64,000 nt of DNA from Bdellovibrionales bacterium (GTDB taxonomy: Bacteria; Bdellovibrionota; Bdellovibrionia; Bdellovibrionales; JAMPXM01): contig JADJOF010000004.1 in assembly GCA_016713885.1 (NCBI GenBank), positions 496,001 through 560,000 on the forward strand, given 5' to 3'. Below are positions 26,296-34,206 of this stretch, piece after piece (positions within the stretch are counted from its first letter, which is position 1; each line of letters starts with the position of its first letter). Below the pieces are notes generated by a model. That model worked only from the letters and a program-made list of their open reading frames with translations. It was not told the DNA's origin and searched no databases. Both the position numbers and the translations under genes were made by a program.

Positions 26296-27302
26296 CCTGT
26301 TTCGATACCAATCGCAATCAAACGCTCGACCGCAATCGACTGCCGGCGAACACGACCCATCTTTTCAATCAGAATAAAAATCAGCTGCTGTCCATCACCA
26401 CGTTTTTTGTCGTGAAGAAGAGCCTTGCGCGCATCGCGCTCGCGAACCGGATTGGCCGTCTGTTCAATTCCAAGTGTCGCAAGCCAGTTTCGAAACGCCA
26501 TGCCATCATATTCATTCAATCGACCAGCACGCTCACTGACGTCGATGGCAAACAACAATCCTTGCCTAACAGCTGCTCCATGCGAAAGGCCCTGCACGGC
26601 CTCAAGCACATGACCGAAGGTATGGCCAAGATTCAAAACTTGGCGGACACCCTTGGTTTCAAACGGGTCGCTCGCCACGATCTTCATTTTCACTTTGATC
26701 GCCTGTGGCAGATTGCGCCAAAGCCACTCTCCTTGTTTTGCAGCCGGGCGTTTTAAGCGTCTGCCCCACGTACCTCCGGAAAGAATTGCCGCTTTCACAA
26801 GCTCTCCGACACCATCTTCAATCCGTGCCGCAGGCTGTGCGAGAAGAAGCTCACGAACCAAAATCGTTTGTTGCGAGGGATAGAACGTGCCGATCTGATT
26901 TTTTGCACCCAAAAGGTTCAGTGCCGTTTTTCCACCGTGACTTGAGTCAATCGCGGAGAGCCAGGTCGACGGGATGTGAATTAACTTTAACCCGCGCTTG
27001 TAGACCGAGGCGAAAAAGCCTGCGAAATCTCCAACCGATCCACCGCCGACAGCCAGCACAGTCCATTCGCGATTGGCACTTCCACCAACCACTCGATGCA
27101 CCTTCTCTGTAAAAGTCGAAAAGCTGCTGAGCGACTTCAGCCCCTCGCCGGCTTTGACTGGGAACTGAAATGGAAACGACTTCGCCCAACGCCGAAACGC
27201 GGGCGAGGCACGAAGCAGTCGGCGGTCATACACAAGGATCGTGCGTTCCTGTGGAACGTGAATCGACTTAAAACTCTGAACCTGTTTGAGGCTATAGCGC
27301 AT
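26283..27302 (-). CDS. aroB: 3-dehydroquinate synthase
   Basis: A 339-residue NAD- and metal-dependent enzyme turning DAHP into 3-dehydroquinate. Motifs: AVGGGSVGDFAGFFASVYKRG, HIPSTWLSAIDSSHGGKTALN, GAKNQIGTFYPSQ, GVGELVKAAIL and LNLGHTFGHVLEA (metal-binding His). The stop lies 13 bases inside the AroA-K-D-E gene (7 if its second ATG is used), so the two are translationally coupled. A single additional base upstream would fuse them into a full five-domain AROM. No poly-base run is obvious there, so I take the stop as real. Confidence 0.93.
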   Translation of the reverse strand: MRYSLKQVQSFKSIHVPQERTILVYDRRLLRASPAFRRWAKSFPFQFPVKAGEGLKSLSSFSTFTEKVHRVVGGSANREWTVLAVGGGSVGDFAGFFASVYKRGLKLIHIPSTWLSAIDSSHGGKTALNLLGAKNQIGTFYPSQQTILVRELLLAQPAARIEDGVGELVKAAILSGGTWGRRLKRPAAKQGEWLWRNLPQAIKVKMKIVASDPFETKGVRQVLNLGHTFGHVLEAVQGLSHGAAVRQGLLFAIDVSERAGRLNEYDGMAFRNWLATLGIEQTANPVRERDARKALLHDKKRGDGQQLIFILIEKMGRVRRQSIAVERLIAIGIETGWIC

Positions 27303-27344
27303 GGCCTAGGTTTAGTGGTTTGCCTGCGCTTACTCAAGCACTGA

Positions 27345-27461
27345 CTACAGCTTCACGTTGTCGTATGGCTTCAAAACTGGTCGCGGCGGCGGCACAAAGA
27401 TCTTCCAATACTCATCTAGAAACCGAAAGTACTCGGCAAAAGAGTTGATCGGACCGGTCAT
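27345..27461 (-). CDS. 38-residue partner of the nucleotidyltransferase gene
   Basis: A very short gene starting at an ATG that overlaps the stop of the nucleotidyltransferase gene (ATGA). It encodes an aromatic, proline-rich peptide with blocks NSFAEYFRFLDEYWKIF and VPPPRPVLKPYDNVKL and ends at TAG 27345-27347. The overlap, the amphipathic helix and the Pro/Lys tail argue that it is real. It could be the small partner (antitoxin-like) of the upstream NTase-fold protein, but no function can be shown from sequence. Confidence 0.55.
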   Translation of the reverse strand: MTGPINSFAEYFRFLDEYWKIFVPPPRPVLKPYDNVKL

Positions 27462-27970
27462 GACGGCCTCATGAGAATTTGAATAGCCGTCCACTCATCA
27501 AAAAGATCGGCATAGGTTTTCACCAAACCGAGATCAATATCAGGCAGCTTCATCAGTTTCTGAATGTCGGCTTTATACTGCAGTTCTCTCGATCGATCGT
27601 TCTTATAAGCCTGAATCTTGAGGCCGATTATATCCTCCGGTCTCACCACGTAAATTCCGAGCTCCTGATTCTCCATCGCATGCTTCAGCATTTCCTGACT
27701 CAGCGGACGATTGGCCAGCAGAACATCGAGATAGCCCAGACCTTCAAATTGAATGACCTCCGACGTCTCGTTGACCACGACAAATCCTCGACTCTCAAGC
27801 GACGATCGAATCGCCTGTCGCTTCGTACCATCTGCGAGAAAATCAATATCAGCCGTCGCGCGATGTTGACCATAGGCGGCCAATGCAAAACCACCGATTA
27901 ACGCATGACTCACTGACTGCACCAGTAGTGCCTCATGAGCTTCAGAAAGAGTCTTGCGAAGGCTTATCAT
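27458..27970 (-). CDS. nucleotidyltransferase-fold protein (AbiEii/MNT-like)
   Basis: A 170-residue protein with the NTase core HALIGGFALAAYGQHRATADIDFL: the GG motif followed by DxD metal ligands, as in MNT/AbiEii-type nucleotidyltransferases. Further on come YLDVLLANRPL and YVVRPEDIIGLKIQA, the family-typical third-acid strand and helix. Proteins of this kind often serve in toxin-antitoxin pairs. A 38-residue peptide gene is coupled downstream. It lies between aroB and the gene-poor stretch at 28 kb, with no visible promoter of note. Confidence 0.75.
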   Translation of the reverse strand: MISLRKTLSEAHEALLVQSVSHALIGGFALAAYGQHRATADIDFLADGTKRQAIRSSLESRGFVVVNETSEVIQFEGLGYLDVLLANRPLSQEMLKHAMENQELGIYVVRPEDIIGLKIQAYKNDRSRELQYKADIQKLMKLPDIDLGLVKTYADLFDEWTAIQILMRPS

Positions 27971-28157
27971 GAGTCAATGGTAGCAACACGGGCCAGTGCC
28001 CACAAGCGTGATCCCCGACCTTGGTGCATCAAAAGACTCTGTCGCAAAGCCGCTCTCTCAAAAAGTGCTCGCGGTTGCGCAGACCAAACTCATCTTTAAA
28101 GTCATCGGTGAAGTCGGAATGGACCGTCACCTCTCGCGGAGGCAATCGGGTATTCTG

Positions 28158-28410
28158 TCAATCAAATTGCCAAAGACCATCTCCGGTTTGACTGGACGTC
28201 AAATTGCCAGCCGCATCTGAAATACAGAGCCGATAAAAGTAAGGGGTATCTGAGGACACCACATCGTCAAAGCTCACGTTAACGAATGGGCCCGTCGTTG
28301 AGCAAACCAAGGTGCCGGTCAAATAATTTGCTATTCCATGTTCCAATTGCGAAATCCCAAAATGATACATGGTTGCACCTTTAACCTCTAACGTGGCAAT
28401 TGAACTGACG
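28158..28410 (-). pseudogene. remnant of a fibronectin-III/Ig-like surface protein (C-terminal piece)
   Basis: Just behind dppF, on the same strand, about 80 codons read like the end of an extracellular beta-sandwich protein: YLTGTLVCSTTGPFVNVSF, then DTPYFYRLCISDAAGNLTSS, the Tyr-rich F/G strand pattern of Fn3-like repeats, then a stop at 28158. The upstream side runs into the dppF 3' end in another frame, so no start or secretion signal exists. It looks like the tail of a deleted large surface protein. The rest of 27971-28157 holds no gene I can support. Confidence 0.45.
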
Positions 28411-29272
28411 GTCACCTCTGGTGGTGACCGTTGGATACTCTGTACGACAAATCGGCTGAACAAAGGGACAGCGACCCGCGAACGAACAGCCCGGCAAGAC
28501 CTCGAGCGGTGATGGCGGCTCGCCTTGAACGACGCGCACTGGTGGTCCGTCGGTGGCGTCGGGATCGGACTGCAACAGCGTTTCGGTATAGGGATGTTGC
28601 GCTTTTGTAAGCACGTCGCGTGCGGGTCCACTTTCAACAACGCGGCCCAGATACAGCACGGCTACCCGCTGAGCGATAAATCGAACAACGGAAAGATCGT
28701 GGGAAATAAAGATCAGCGATAGACCTTGAGTCGCCTGAAGCTCTTTTAACAAATTGAGAATCTGCGCCTGAATCGAAACATCGAGTGCCGAGACCGGCTC
28801 ATCGAGAACAAGAATTTTTGAATCGAGAGCCAGAGCTCTTCCAATATTCACTCGCTGTCGCTGTCCACCCGACAACTCATGAGGAAAGCGCCCCAAAAGT
28901 TCCGCTGTGATTCCGACTTTTGCGGCAATGGTCTCAGCTCGGCTACGATCCGCGTCGGTAAACCGCCAACGACCCTCGCGAATCAAAATCGGCTCAACTA
29001 AAATTTGCTCCACCCGACGGCGCGGATGGAGCGATCCCAGTGAATCCTGGAAACACCATTGGGATAATCGATTCGCTGGTTTCGATCACACCGCGATCAG
29101 GCTTTTCAAGACCGACAAGTAAGCGTGCGAGTGTACTTTTGCCACAGCCACTTTCGCCGACAATCGCGAGGGTTTCGCCCTCGCCGACCTCAAGATCAAC
29201 GCCCCGAAGAGCGCGAACAGCGCCTCCGGAAACATGATAGGTTTTTTCAAGGCCGTGGGCGCGAAGTCTCAC
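28381..29272 (-). CDS. dppF: dipeptide ABC transporter, second ATP-binding subunit, frameshifted
   Basis: The two parts make one ABC ATPase of about 297 residues. N-part: Walker A AIVGESGCGKSTLAR. C-part: signature LSGGQRQRVNIGRALA, Walker B KILVLDEPVSALD, H-loop FISHDLSVVRF, and the Cys-bearing oligopeptide-family tail GCSFAGRCPFVQPIC. The frame breaks at the Q-loop because the run at 29051-29053 (AAA on the plus strand) has one base too many; removing one gives MVFQDSLGSLHPRRRVEQ, the expected Q-loop. It is the last gene of the dpp operon, separated from dppD by a gene for a coiled-coil protein. Confidence 0.9.
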
Positions 29273-29279
29273 TCGAAAC

Positions 29280-29699
29280 TCACTTCTTCAGTTCAGTTTT
29301 TGCATCGTCGTAAGCCGTTCGAACTTCTGTCCATGCCTTCTCAAGGCCTTTCTTCATTTTCGTCCACGCAGCGCCGGTGGATTTTTCAAAGGCTTCGTAC
29401 TTTTTGTTGAGATCATCGCGTTTATACTGAAGCTCGGCGAGCTTCTTTTTTGTCTTCTCTTGAACCTCGGTCGAAGTCGACTGCGCTTCCTTTTTTAGAC
29501 TCTCAATTTCGCGATCGACGTCGGCGATGTTTGACTTCATTCGTTTGGCGAAGTCTTCTTTTTTCTCAGTGGCAAACTCTTGTGCGGCCTCGACAGCCTC
29601 TGCCGATTCCTTTTTTACTTTCTCGGCCGTGACCTTCTTTTCAGCTTGAGCAAGTGATGCCGCAACGAGAACACAGAGAACGATAAACAGATTTTTCAC
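29280..29699 (-). CDS. exported coiled-coil protein inside the dpp operon
   Basis: The product (139 residues from GTG 29699) begins KNLFIVLCVLVAASLAQA, a clear signal peptide. The rest is one long Lys/Glu-rich heptad helix (for example SAEAVEAAQEFATEKKEDFA and DVDREIESLKKEA). AAAGGGGC precedes the GTG, and this GTG overlaps the dppD stop (GTGA), which decides against the upstream in-frame start at 29732. Long helical periplasmic proteins of this sort include apolipophorin-like and Skp-like folds. Its tight coupling between dppD and dppF suggests coexpression with the peptide importer. Function unknown. Confidence 0.8.
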   Translation of the reverse strand: MKNLFIVLCVLVAASLAQAEKKVTAEKVKKESAEAVEAAQEFATEKKEDFAKRMKSNIADVDREIESLKKEAQSTSTEVQEKTKKKLAELQYKRDDLNKKYEAFEKSTGAAWTKMKKGLEKAWTEVRTAYDDAKTELKK

Positions 29700-30658
29700 A
29701 ATGAGCCCCTTTCGTTTCTTGATAAAAAACATCGATTAAACTTCGAAGTTGCGTCGAACGCCGGAGCCTCGCGCTCGCAGCGGTCAAATTTCTTTTCACA
29801 GCGAGCCGCAAACACACAGCCGCGTATCTGCTCGGTGGCCCGTGGGACAGAACCAGGAATTGTCTTCAGTCGATCACCGGAGCCTCCGCCCAAGTGGGGC
29901 CGCGCGGCGAGCAACGCCTGCGTATACGGATGCTGGGGCGACTTTAAAATCGCGCCCGCAGCAGCAAGCTCGAGCGATTGGCCTGCGTACATCACCAAGA
30001 TATCGTCGCAAAGCCTGCCTGCGACAGAAAGATCATGAGTCACAAAAAGTAACGACATCCCGCGCTTCTTCTTAAGAGAAAACAGAAGCTCAAGAATCTG
30101 CATCTGCACGGTGACGTCCAATGCCGTCGTCGGCTCATCGGCAATCAAAAGTTCGGGCTCTGAAGCCAAAGCTTGAGCGATCGCCACACGCTGACTCATT
30201 CCGCCGGAGAGCTGATGCGGGTAGGCATCCCAACGCGTCTCCGGTGCAGGAATTCCGACGTCGCCAAGAATTTCAAGTCCACGCTTACGACGCTCAGCGC
30301 TCGAGCGAATCCCGAGACGAAGTTTGAGAACTTCATCAATTTGAAAGCCGACCGTAAAACTTGGATTCAGACACGTCATCGGATCCTGAAAAATCATCGC
30401 GATCTCGCGCCCACGGACAGCTCGTCGCTCGCGCTCTGTCATGGTTTGAAGAGAACGACCTCCCCACGAAAGTTCGCCGCTGACTTGCGCCTGCTCAGGC
30501 AAAAGCCCCATCAGCGCCAGCGCCGTCAGCGACTTTCCCGAACCCGACTCACCGACTACGCCAAGCGAACGCCCGGCATCCAATTGAAAGCAAACATCGC
30601 GAACCGGGTTCGCCGCGCCAAAGCGGATCGAAAGGTGATCGACAATGAGGTTCTTCAT
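29696..30658 (-). CDS. dppD: dipeptide ABC transporter, ATP-binding subunit
   Basis: A 320-residue ABC ATPase with Walker A GVVGESGSGKSLTA, Q-loop AMIFQDPMTCLNPSF, signature LSGGMSQRVAIAQALA, Walker B ELLIADEPTTALD and H-loop LFVTHDLSVAGRL. The C-terminal extension GCVFAARCEKKFDRC is typical of DppD/OppD. It overlaps dppC upstream (ATGA) and the coiled-coil gene downstream. With DppF it would power the DppBC channel. Confidence 0.93.
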   Translation of the reverse strand: MKNLIVDHLSIRFGAANPVRDVCFQLDAGRSLGVVGESGSGKSLTALALMGLLPEQAQVSGELSWGGRSLQTMTERERRAVRGREIAMIFQDPMTCLNPSFTVGFQIDEVLKLRLGIRSSAERRKRGLEILGDVGIPAPETRWDAYPHQLSGGMSQRVAIAQALASEPELLIADEPTTALDVTVQMQILELLFSLKKKRGMSLLFVTHDLSVAGRLCDDILVMYAGQSLELAAAGAILKSPQHPYTQALLAARPHLGGGSGDRLKTIPGSVPRATEQIRGCVFAARCEKKFDRCEREAPAFDATSKFNRCFLSRNERGSL

Positions 30659-31470
30659 AGTTTCCTCAACTTTGGATCAAGCCGATCGCGCAAACTATCG
30701 CCCAAAACATTCACCGACAAAATCACGACCAAAATACAAAGCCCTGGAAGCACCACCAAGAAAGGTGCGCTCTCGATAAATCCCTTAGCGTCAGCGAGCA
30801 TCGTGCCCCACTCCGCAGCAGGTGGGCGCGCACCAAGGCCCAAGAAGCCAAGTGCGGCGACATTCAAAACACCGTCGCCAAAACCGAGCGTCAATTGCAC
30901 AAGAATTGGCGCCATGCAATTCGGCAGCAGATCCAGCGCGACCGTGCGCAATGAACTCGCCCCAAACAGTCGAGACGACAGCGCGTAGCTCTTCGTTTTC
31001 TCTATCGCTATTGCCGCTCTCACCACACGCACAACGCCAGGAATCGACGTCACCGCCGCCGCAAGCACCGCATTCGTTAGGCTTGGTCCCAAAATCGTAA
31101 CAACCACGATCGCCAGCAAAATAGATGGAAGCGCCATCAGCGTATCCATCAGACGCAAAATGACCGACTCAATCCAGCCACCACTCCAACCGGCTATCGC
31201 TCCGATGAGTACACCAAGACTCATCGAAATCAGCGTCACCGCAAGACCAGCAAAAAGAGAAAGCCGCGCACCTTCAATCAAGCGTGAAACCTGATCGCGA
31301 CCGACATCATCGGTACCAAGAATGAATCGCGCATCAGCACCATCGAAGCCTAACGGTGACAGGCGATAAGCACCCTCAAAAGTCTGACTTGCCGAGTACG
31401 GGGCTAGCCACGGACCGAAAATCGCAAGCAGCAAAAAGAAACCAACAGTCGCAAGGGCAAGGCGCTTCAT
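30655..31470 (-). CDS. dppC: dipeptide ABC transporter permease
   Basis: An inner-membrane permease of about 271 residues. The start is ATG 31470 (MKRLALATVGFFLLLAIFGPW), which overlaps the dppB stop; the longer open frame upstream is not coding. The N-terminal OppC segment is followed by LGTDDVGRDQVSRLIEGARLSL, the hallmark of this family. A BPD_transp_1 core follows, with an EAA-type loop near LSSRLFGASSLRTVALDLLPN, then AALGFLGLGARPPAAEWGTML. Confidence 0.92.
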   Translation of the reverse strand: MKRLALATVGFFLLLAIFGPWLAPYSASQTFEGAYRLSPLGFDGADARFILGTDDVGRDQVSRLIEGARLSLFAGLAVTLISMSLGVLIGAIAGWSGGWIESVILRLMDTLMALPSILLAIVVVTILGPSLTNAVLAAAVTSIPGVVRVVRAAIAIEKTKSYALSSRLFGASSLRTVALDLLPNCMAPILVQLTLGFGDGVLNVAALGFLGLGARPPAAEWGTMLADAKGFIESAPFLVVLPGLCILVVILSVNVLGDSLRDRLDPKLRKL

Positions 31471-32495
31471 GAGCGCCCCCGATCGCGCAGACGGGGCGAA
31501 ATCCAAAATGAAAGCAAGTCGACAATCAAACTTGTGGTGACAACGATCACAGCCACAAGCAATACGCCACCTTGAATCACCGGATAGTCGCGAGATTGAA
31601 CCGCCGACACAAGCCAGCGCCCAAGGCCCGGCCAACTAAAAATCGTCTCCGTCAAAATCGCACCAGTCAAAATCGTACCGAGCATAAGGCCAACAACGGT
31701 CACCACCGGAATCAGTGCATTGCGAAGAGCATGGAGACCAATAACGCGCATCGGACTTAAACCTTTGGCGCGGGCCGTGCGTACATAGTCCTCACCGATC
31801 ACCTCAAGCAAACTCGAACGCGTCATCCGAGCAATCACCGCGAGCGGCACCGTCGCAAGAACAATCACCGGTAGCGTCAAGTGGCGAAGCGCACTCCAAA
31901 ACGCAGCGACCTTCTCGCCCCACGCCGCCTCCATCATCCAACAATCAATCAAGAGCCAACCCGACTTCAGCGGTACATCGTACTCGACGGCGATACGGCC
32001 CGACACCGGAAGCCAAGCGAGCTTCACGCTGAAGAGAACGATCGCCATCAATCCCCACCAGAAGATCGGCATCGAATACAAGGTCACCGCCAGTGACATC
32101 GAAACGCGATCAAGCCAGCGCCCTCGCGTCAGCGCCGCGACAATGCCAAGCCCAACACCGGCAATCGTCGCCAAGATCAAAGCCAATACTCCAAGCTCAG
32201 ACGTCGCAGCAAAGCGCTCTAAAAACTCACCAAGCACGGGACGCCCAGAAAGAATCGAAACTCCTAAGTCACCACGCACAGCGCCTGCTGCAAAAAGTCC
32301 GTACTGCTCAATGAGACTTCGATCGAGCCCAAGACGCGCCTTCAATTCCGCAATCGCCTCAGGCGAAGCGCCACGCTCTCCGATCATCAAGGTCACCGGA
32401 TCCCCCGGCACCATGCGAATCAAAAAAAATGCGACAAGGCTCACGCCCAAAAGCGTGAGCCCAATCTCAAATAAACGGCGGCTCGCAGTTTTCAA
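31467..32495 (-). CDS. dppB: dipeptide ABC transporter permease
   Basis: An inner-membrane permease with six hydrophobic spans. The start is probably the TTG at 32495 (KTASRRLFEIGLTLLGVSLVAFFLIRMVPGDP follows), 8 bases after the dppA stop; the frame is open a further 14 codons into dppA. Family blocks: GLDRSLIEQYG, FGDLG-like VRGDLGVSI, EAA loop DYVRTARAKGLSPMRVIGLHALRNALIPV and TETIFSWPGLGRWL. One longer periplasmic insert (about residues 180-220) holds several Trp. Confidence 0.9.
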   Translation of the reverse strand: MKTASRRLFEIGLTLLGVSLVAFFLIRMVPGDPVTLMIGERGASPEAIAELKARLGLDRSLIEQYGLFAAGAVRGDLGVSILSGRPVLGEFLERFAATSELGVLALILATIAGVGLGIVAALTRGRWLDRVSMSLAVTLYSMPIFWWGLMAIVLFSVKLAWLPVSGRIAVEYDVPLKSGWLLIDCWMMEAAWGEKVAAFWSALRHLTLPVIVLATVPLAVIARMTRSSLLEVIGEDYVRTARAKGLSPMRVIGLHALRNALIPVVTVVGLMLGTILTGAILTETIFSWPGLGRWLVSAVQSRDYPVIQGGVLLVAVIVVTTSLIVDLLSFWISPRLRDRGRS

Positions 32496-32502
32496 AATCA
32501 GG

Positions 32503-34098
32503 TTACAGCTCCACTCCGTAAAAAGAATCTGTACCAAACGGTGACATCACGTAACCTTTGACCCGTTTGTCCATCGCCCGAAAGGCCTTGGCGTGCGCCA
32601 AAGTCACCCACGGCAGCTCACGCTTGAATACCTCTTGAGCCTTCGTGTAAAGCTCGGTTCGTTTTTTCATATCAGGAGCCTGACGGGCCTCCGTCACGAG
32701 CTTATCAAACTCCTTATTGCACCAGCGCGAATAGTTCGACCCACCTGTGACGGCCGCACAGCTCAACAGTGTACCGAGAAAGTTATCGGGATCGCCGTTG
32801 TCACCGGTCCAACCAATCAAGAGAAGGTCGTGCTCTCCCTTGCGCGCTTTATCGAGGTATGTCCCCCACTCATAAGAAACGAGCTTCACTTTCACGCCAA
32901 CCGCGGCAAGATCGGCTTGCATCATTTCAGCCATTTTTTTTGCGTTCGGATTGTAGGGCCGAGAAACCGGCATATACCATAGAGTGGTTTCAAATCCGTT
33001 CGGGTAACCAGCATCAGCTAAAAGCTTTTTTGCCCCAGCGACATCTTGTTCAACATCTTTTGTCGCCTTGTTGTACGACCACATGCTCGGCGGAATCGGA
33101 TTTTTCGCCAACATTGCTTGCCCCTGATAAATCGCATCAAGGTAGGTCTTGCGATTCAAAGCCTTCGCCAAGGCCTCGCGCACGCGGCGATCGCCAAACG
33201 GCTTTTTTTCAACGTTGATCGCAAGGTAGCCGACATTCAGCCCCTCGCGCTCCATCACCGAAACACTGAGTTCTTTCTTTAGACCCGCCAAATCCATCAC
33301 CGAGGGCTCGGCCACCAGCTGACATTCACCGCGCTTTAGCTTCTGAGAACGCACCGAAGGATCGACAGTGATCGCGAACACGAGCTTATCGATTTTATTT
33401 TTACCCTGGAAATACTTAGGATGCGCTTCATATCGAATCTGCGAGTCCTTCTCATATCGCACCAGCTGAAACGGTCCAGTCCCAACCGGCTCAAGATCAA
33501 TTTTTTCTGGAGTCTTCGCCGCCAATACTTTCGCGCCATACTCAGCCGACAGAATCGAAGCGAAGTCCATTCCCATATTGGCCAAGAACGGCGTTTCTGG
33601 ACGCGAAAGCACAAACGTTACCGTGTAGTCGTCCACTTTTTTGACTTCAGTGACGAGTTTGTCCATCTCCATCGACGTGAAGTACTCAAAGACGCCGCCA
33701 TTCACGCGGTTGAACGGATGATCTTTTTTCAGCATGCGGTTGAAAGTAAAGACGACATCATCGGCATTGAACGGACGCGTCGGCTTGAACCAGGGAGTCG
33801 ACTGAAACTCGACACCCTTGCGCAATTTAAATGTCACTTCGAGTTTGTTTTTTGAGGTCGTCCAGCTTTCCGCCAGTGACGGAACAACCTTAGTCCCGCC
33901 CTTTTCAAAATCAACGAGGCGGTTGTAGATCGTGCGCGAGCTCGCGTTGAACGTCGGACCATCGGATCCCATTTGCGGATTGAAAGTTCGCGGACTGCCC
34001 TCAGAGCAGTACACAAATGTTCCAGCAGCGGCATTGGCCGCACTCAGCGCCCCAAAAGTCACCATGGCTAGAGCCAGCAGAGCCTTTGAATTCATCAT
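32503..34098 (-). CDS. dppA: periplasmic dipeptide-binding protein
   Basis: A 531-residue SBP_bac_5 protein with a signal peptide (MMNSKALLALAMVTFGALSAANA). It closely follows E. coli DppA: FVYCSEGSPRTFNPQ, LNVGYLAINVEKKPFGD, LIGWTGDNGDPDNFLGTLLSC and KGYVMSPFGTDSFYGVEL. The Asp in NGDPDN is the residue that holds the peptide amino group in DppA. GAGGGGGA precedes the ATG pair. It leads the operon dppA-B-C-D-x-F. An IS200-like element sits in the upstream region, 108 bases away, and could affect expression. Confidence 0.95.
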   Translation of the reverse strand: MMNSKALLALAMVTFGALSAANAAAGTFVYCSEGSPRTFNPQMGSDGPTFNASSRTIYNRLVDFEKGGTKVVPSLAESWTTSKNKLEVTFKLRKGVEFQSTPWFKPTRPFNADDVVFTFNRMLKKDHPFNRVNGGVFEYFTSMEMDKLVTEVKKVDDYTVTFVLSRPETPFLANMGMDFASILSAEYGAKVLAAKTPEKIDLEPVGTGPFQLVRYEKDSQIRYEAHPKYFQGKNKIDKLVFAITVDPSVRSQKLKRGECQLVAEPSVMDLAGLKKELSVSVMEREGLNVGYLAINVEKKPFGDRRVREALAKALNRKTYLDAIYQGQAMLAKNPIPPSMWSYNKATKDVEQDVAGAKKLLADAGYPNGFETTLWYMPVSRPYNPNAKKMAEMMQADLAAVGVKVKLVSYEWGTYLDKARKGEHDLLLIGWTGDNGDPDNFLGTLLSCAAVTGGSNYSRWCNKEFDKLVTEARQAPDMKKRTELYTKAQEVFKRELPWVTLAHAKAFRAMDKRVKGYVMSPFGTDSFYGVEL

Positions 34099-34206
34099 AT
34101 CTCCCCCTCGTCAAACGTCTGGGAAAATACTCGACCGATCGTGCAAATGAGTCAAACGACGCCGCCCTCCCCTAGAGGGAAAAGCGCATTTGCGTCATAT
34201 GAACCT

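Noticed and set aside
27996..28220. A 74-codon plus-strand frame in the gene-poor stretch
   Set aside because: No ribosome-binding site, no family resemblance, and it overlaps the remnant on the other strand.
28158..28640. Treating the whole minus-strand frame as one gene
   Set aside because: Its first half is a shadow of the dppF end; only the last ~80 codons look coding, so it was called a remnant.
30173..30988. A 271-codon plus-strand frame across dppD and dppC
   Set aside because: Antisense shadow; both transporter genes are certain from their motifs.
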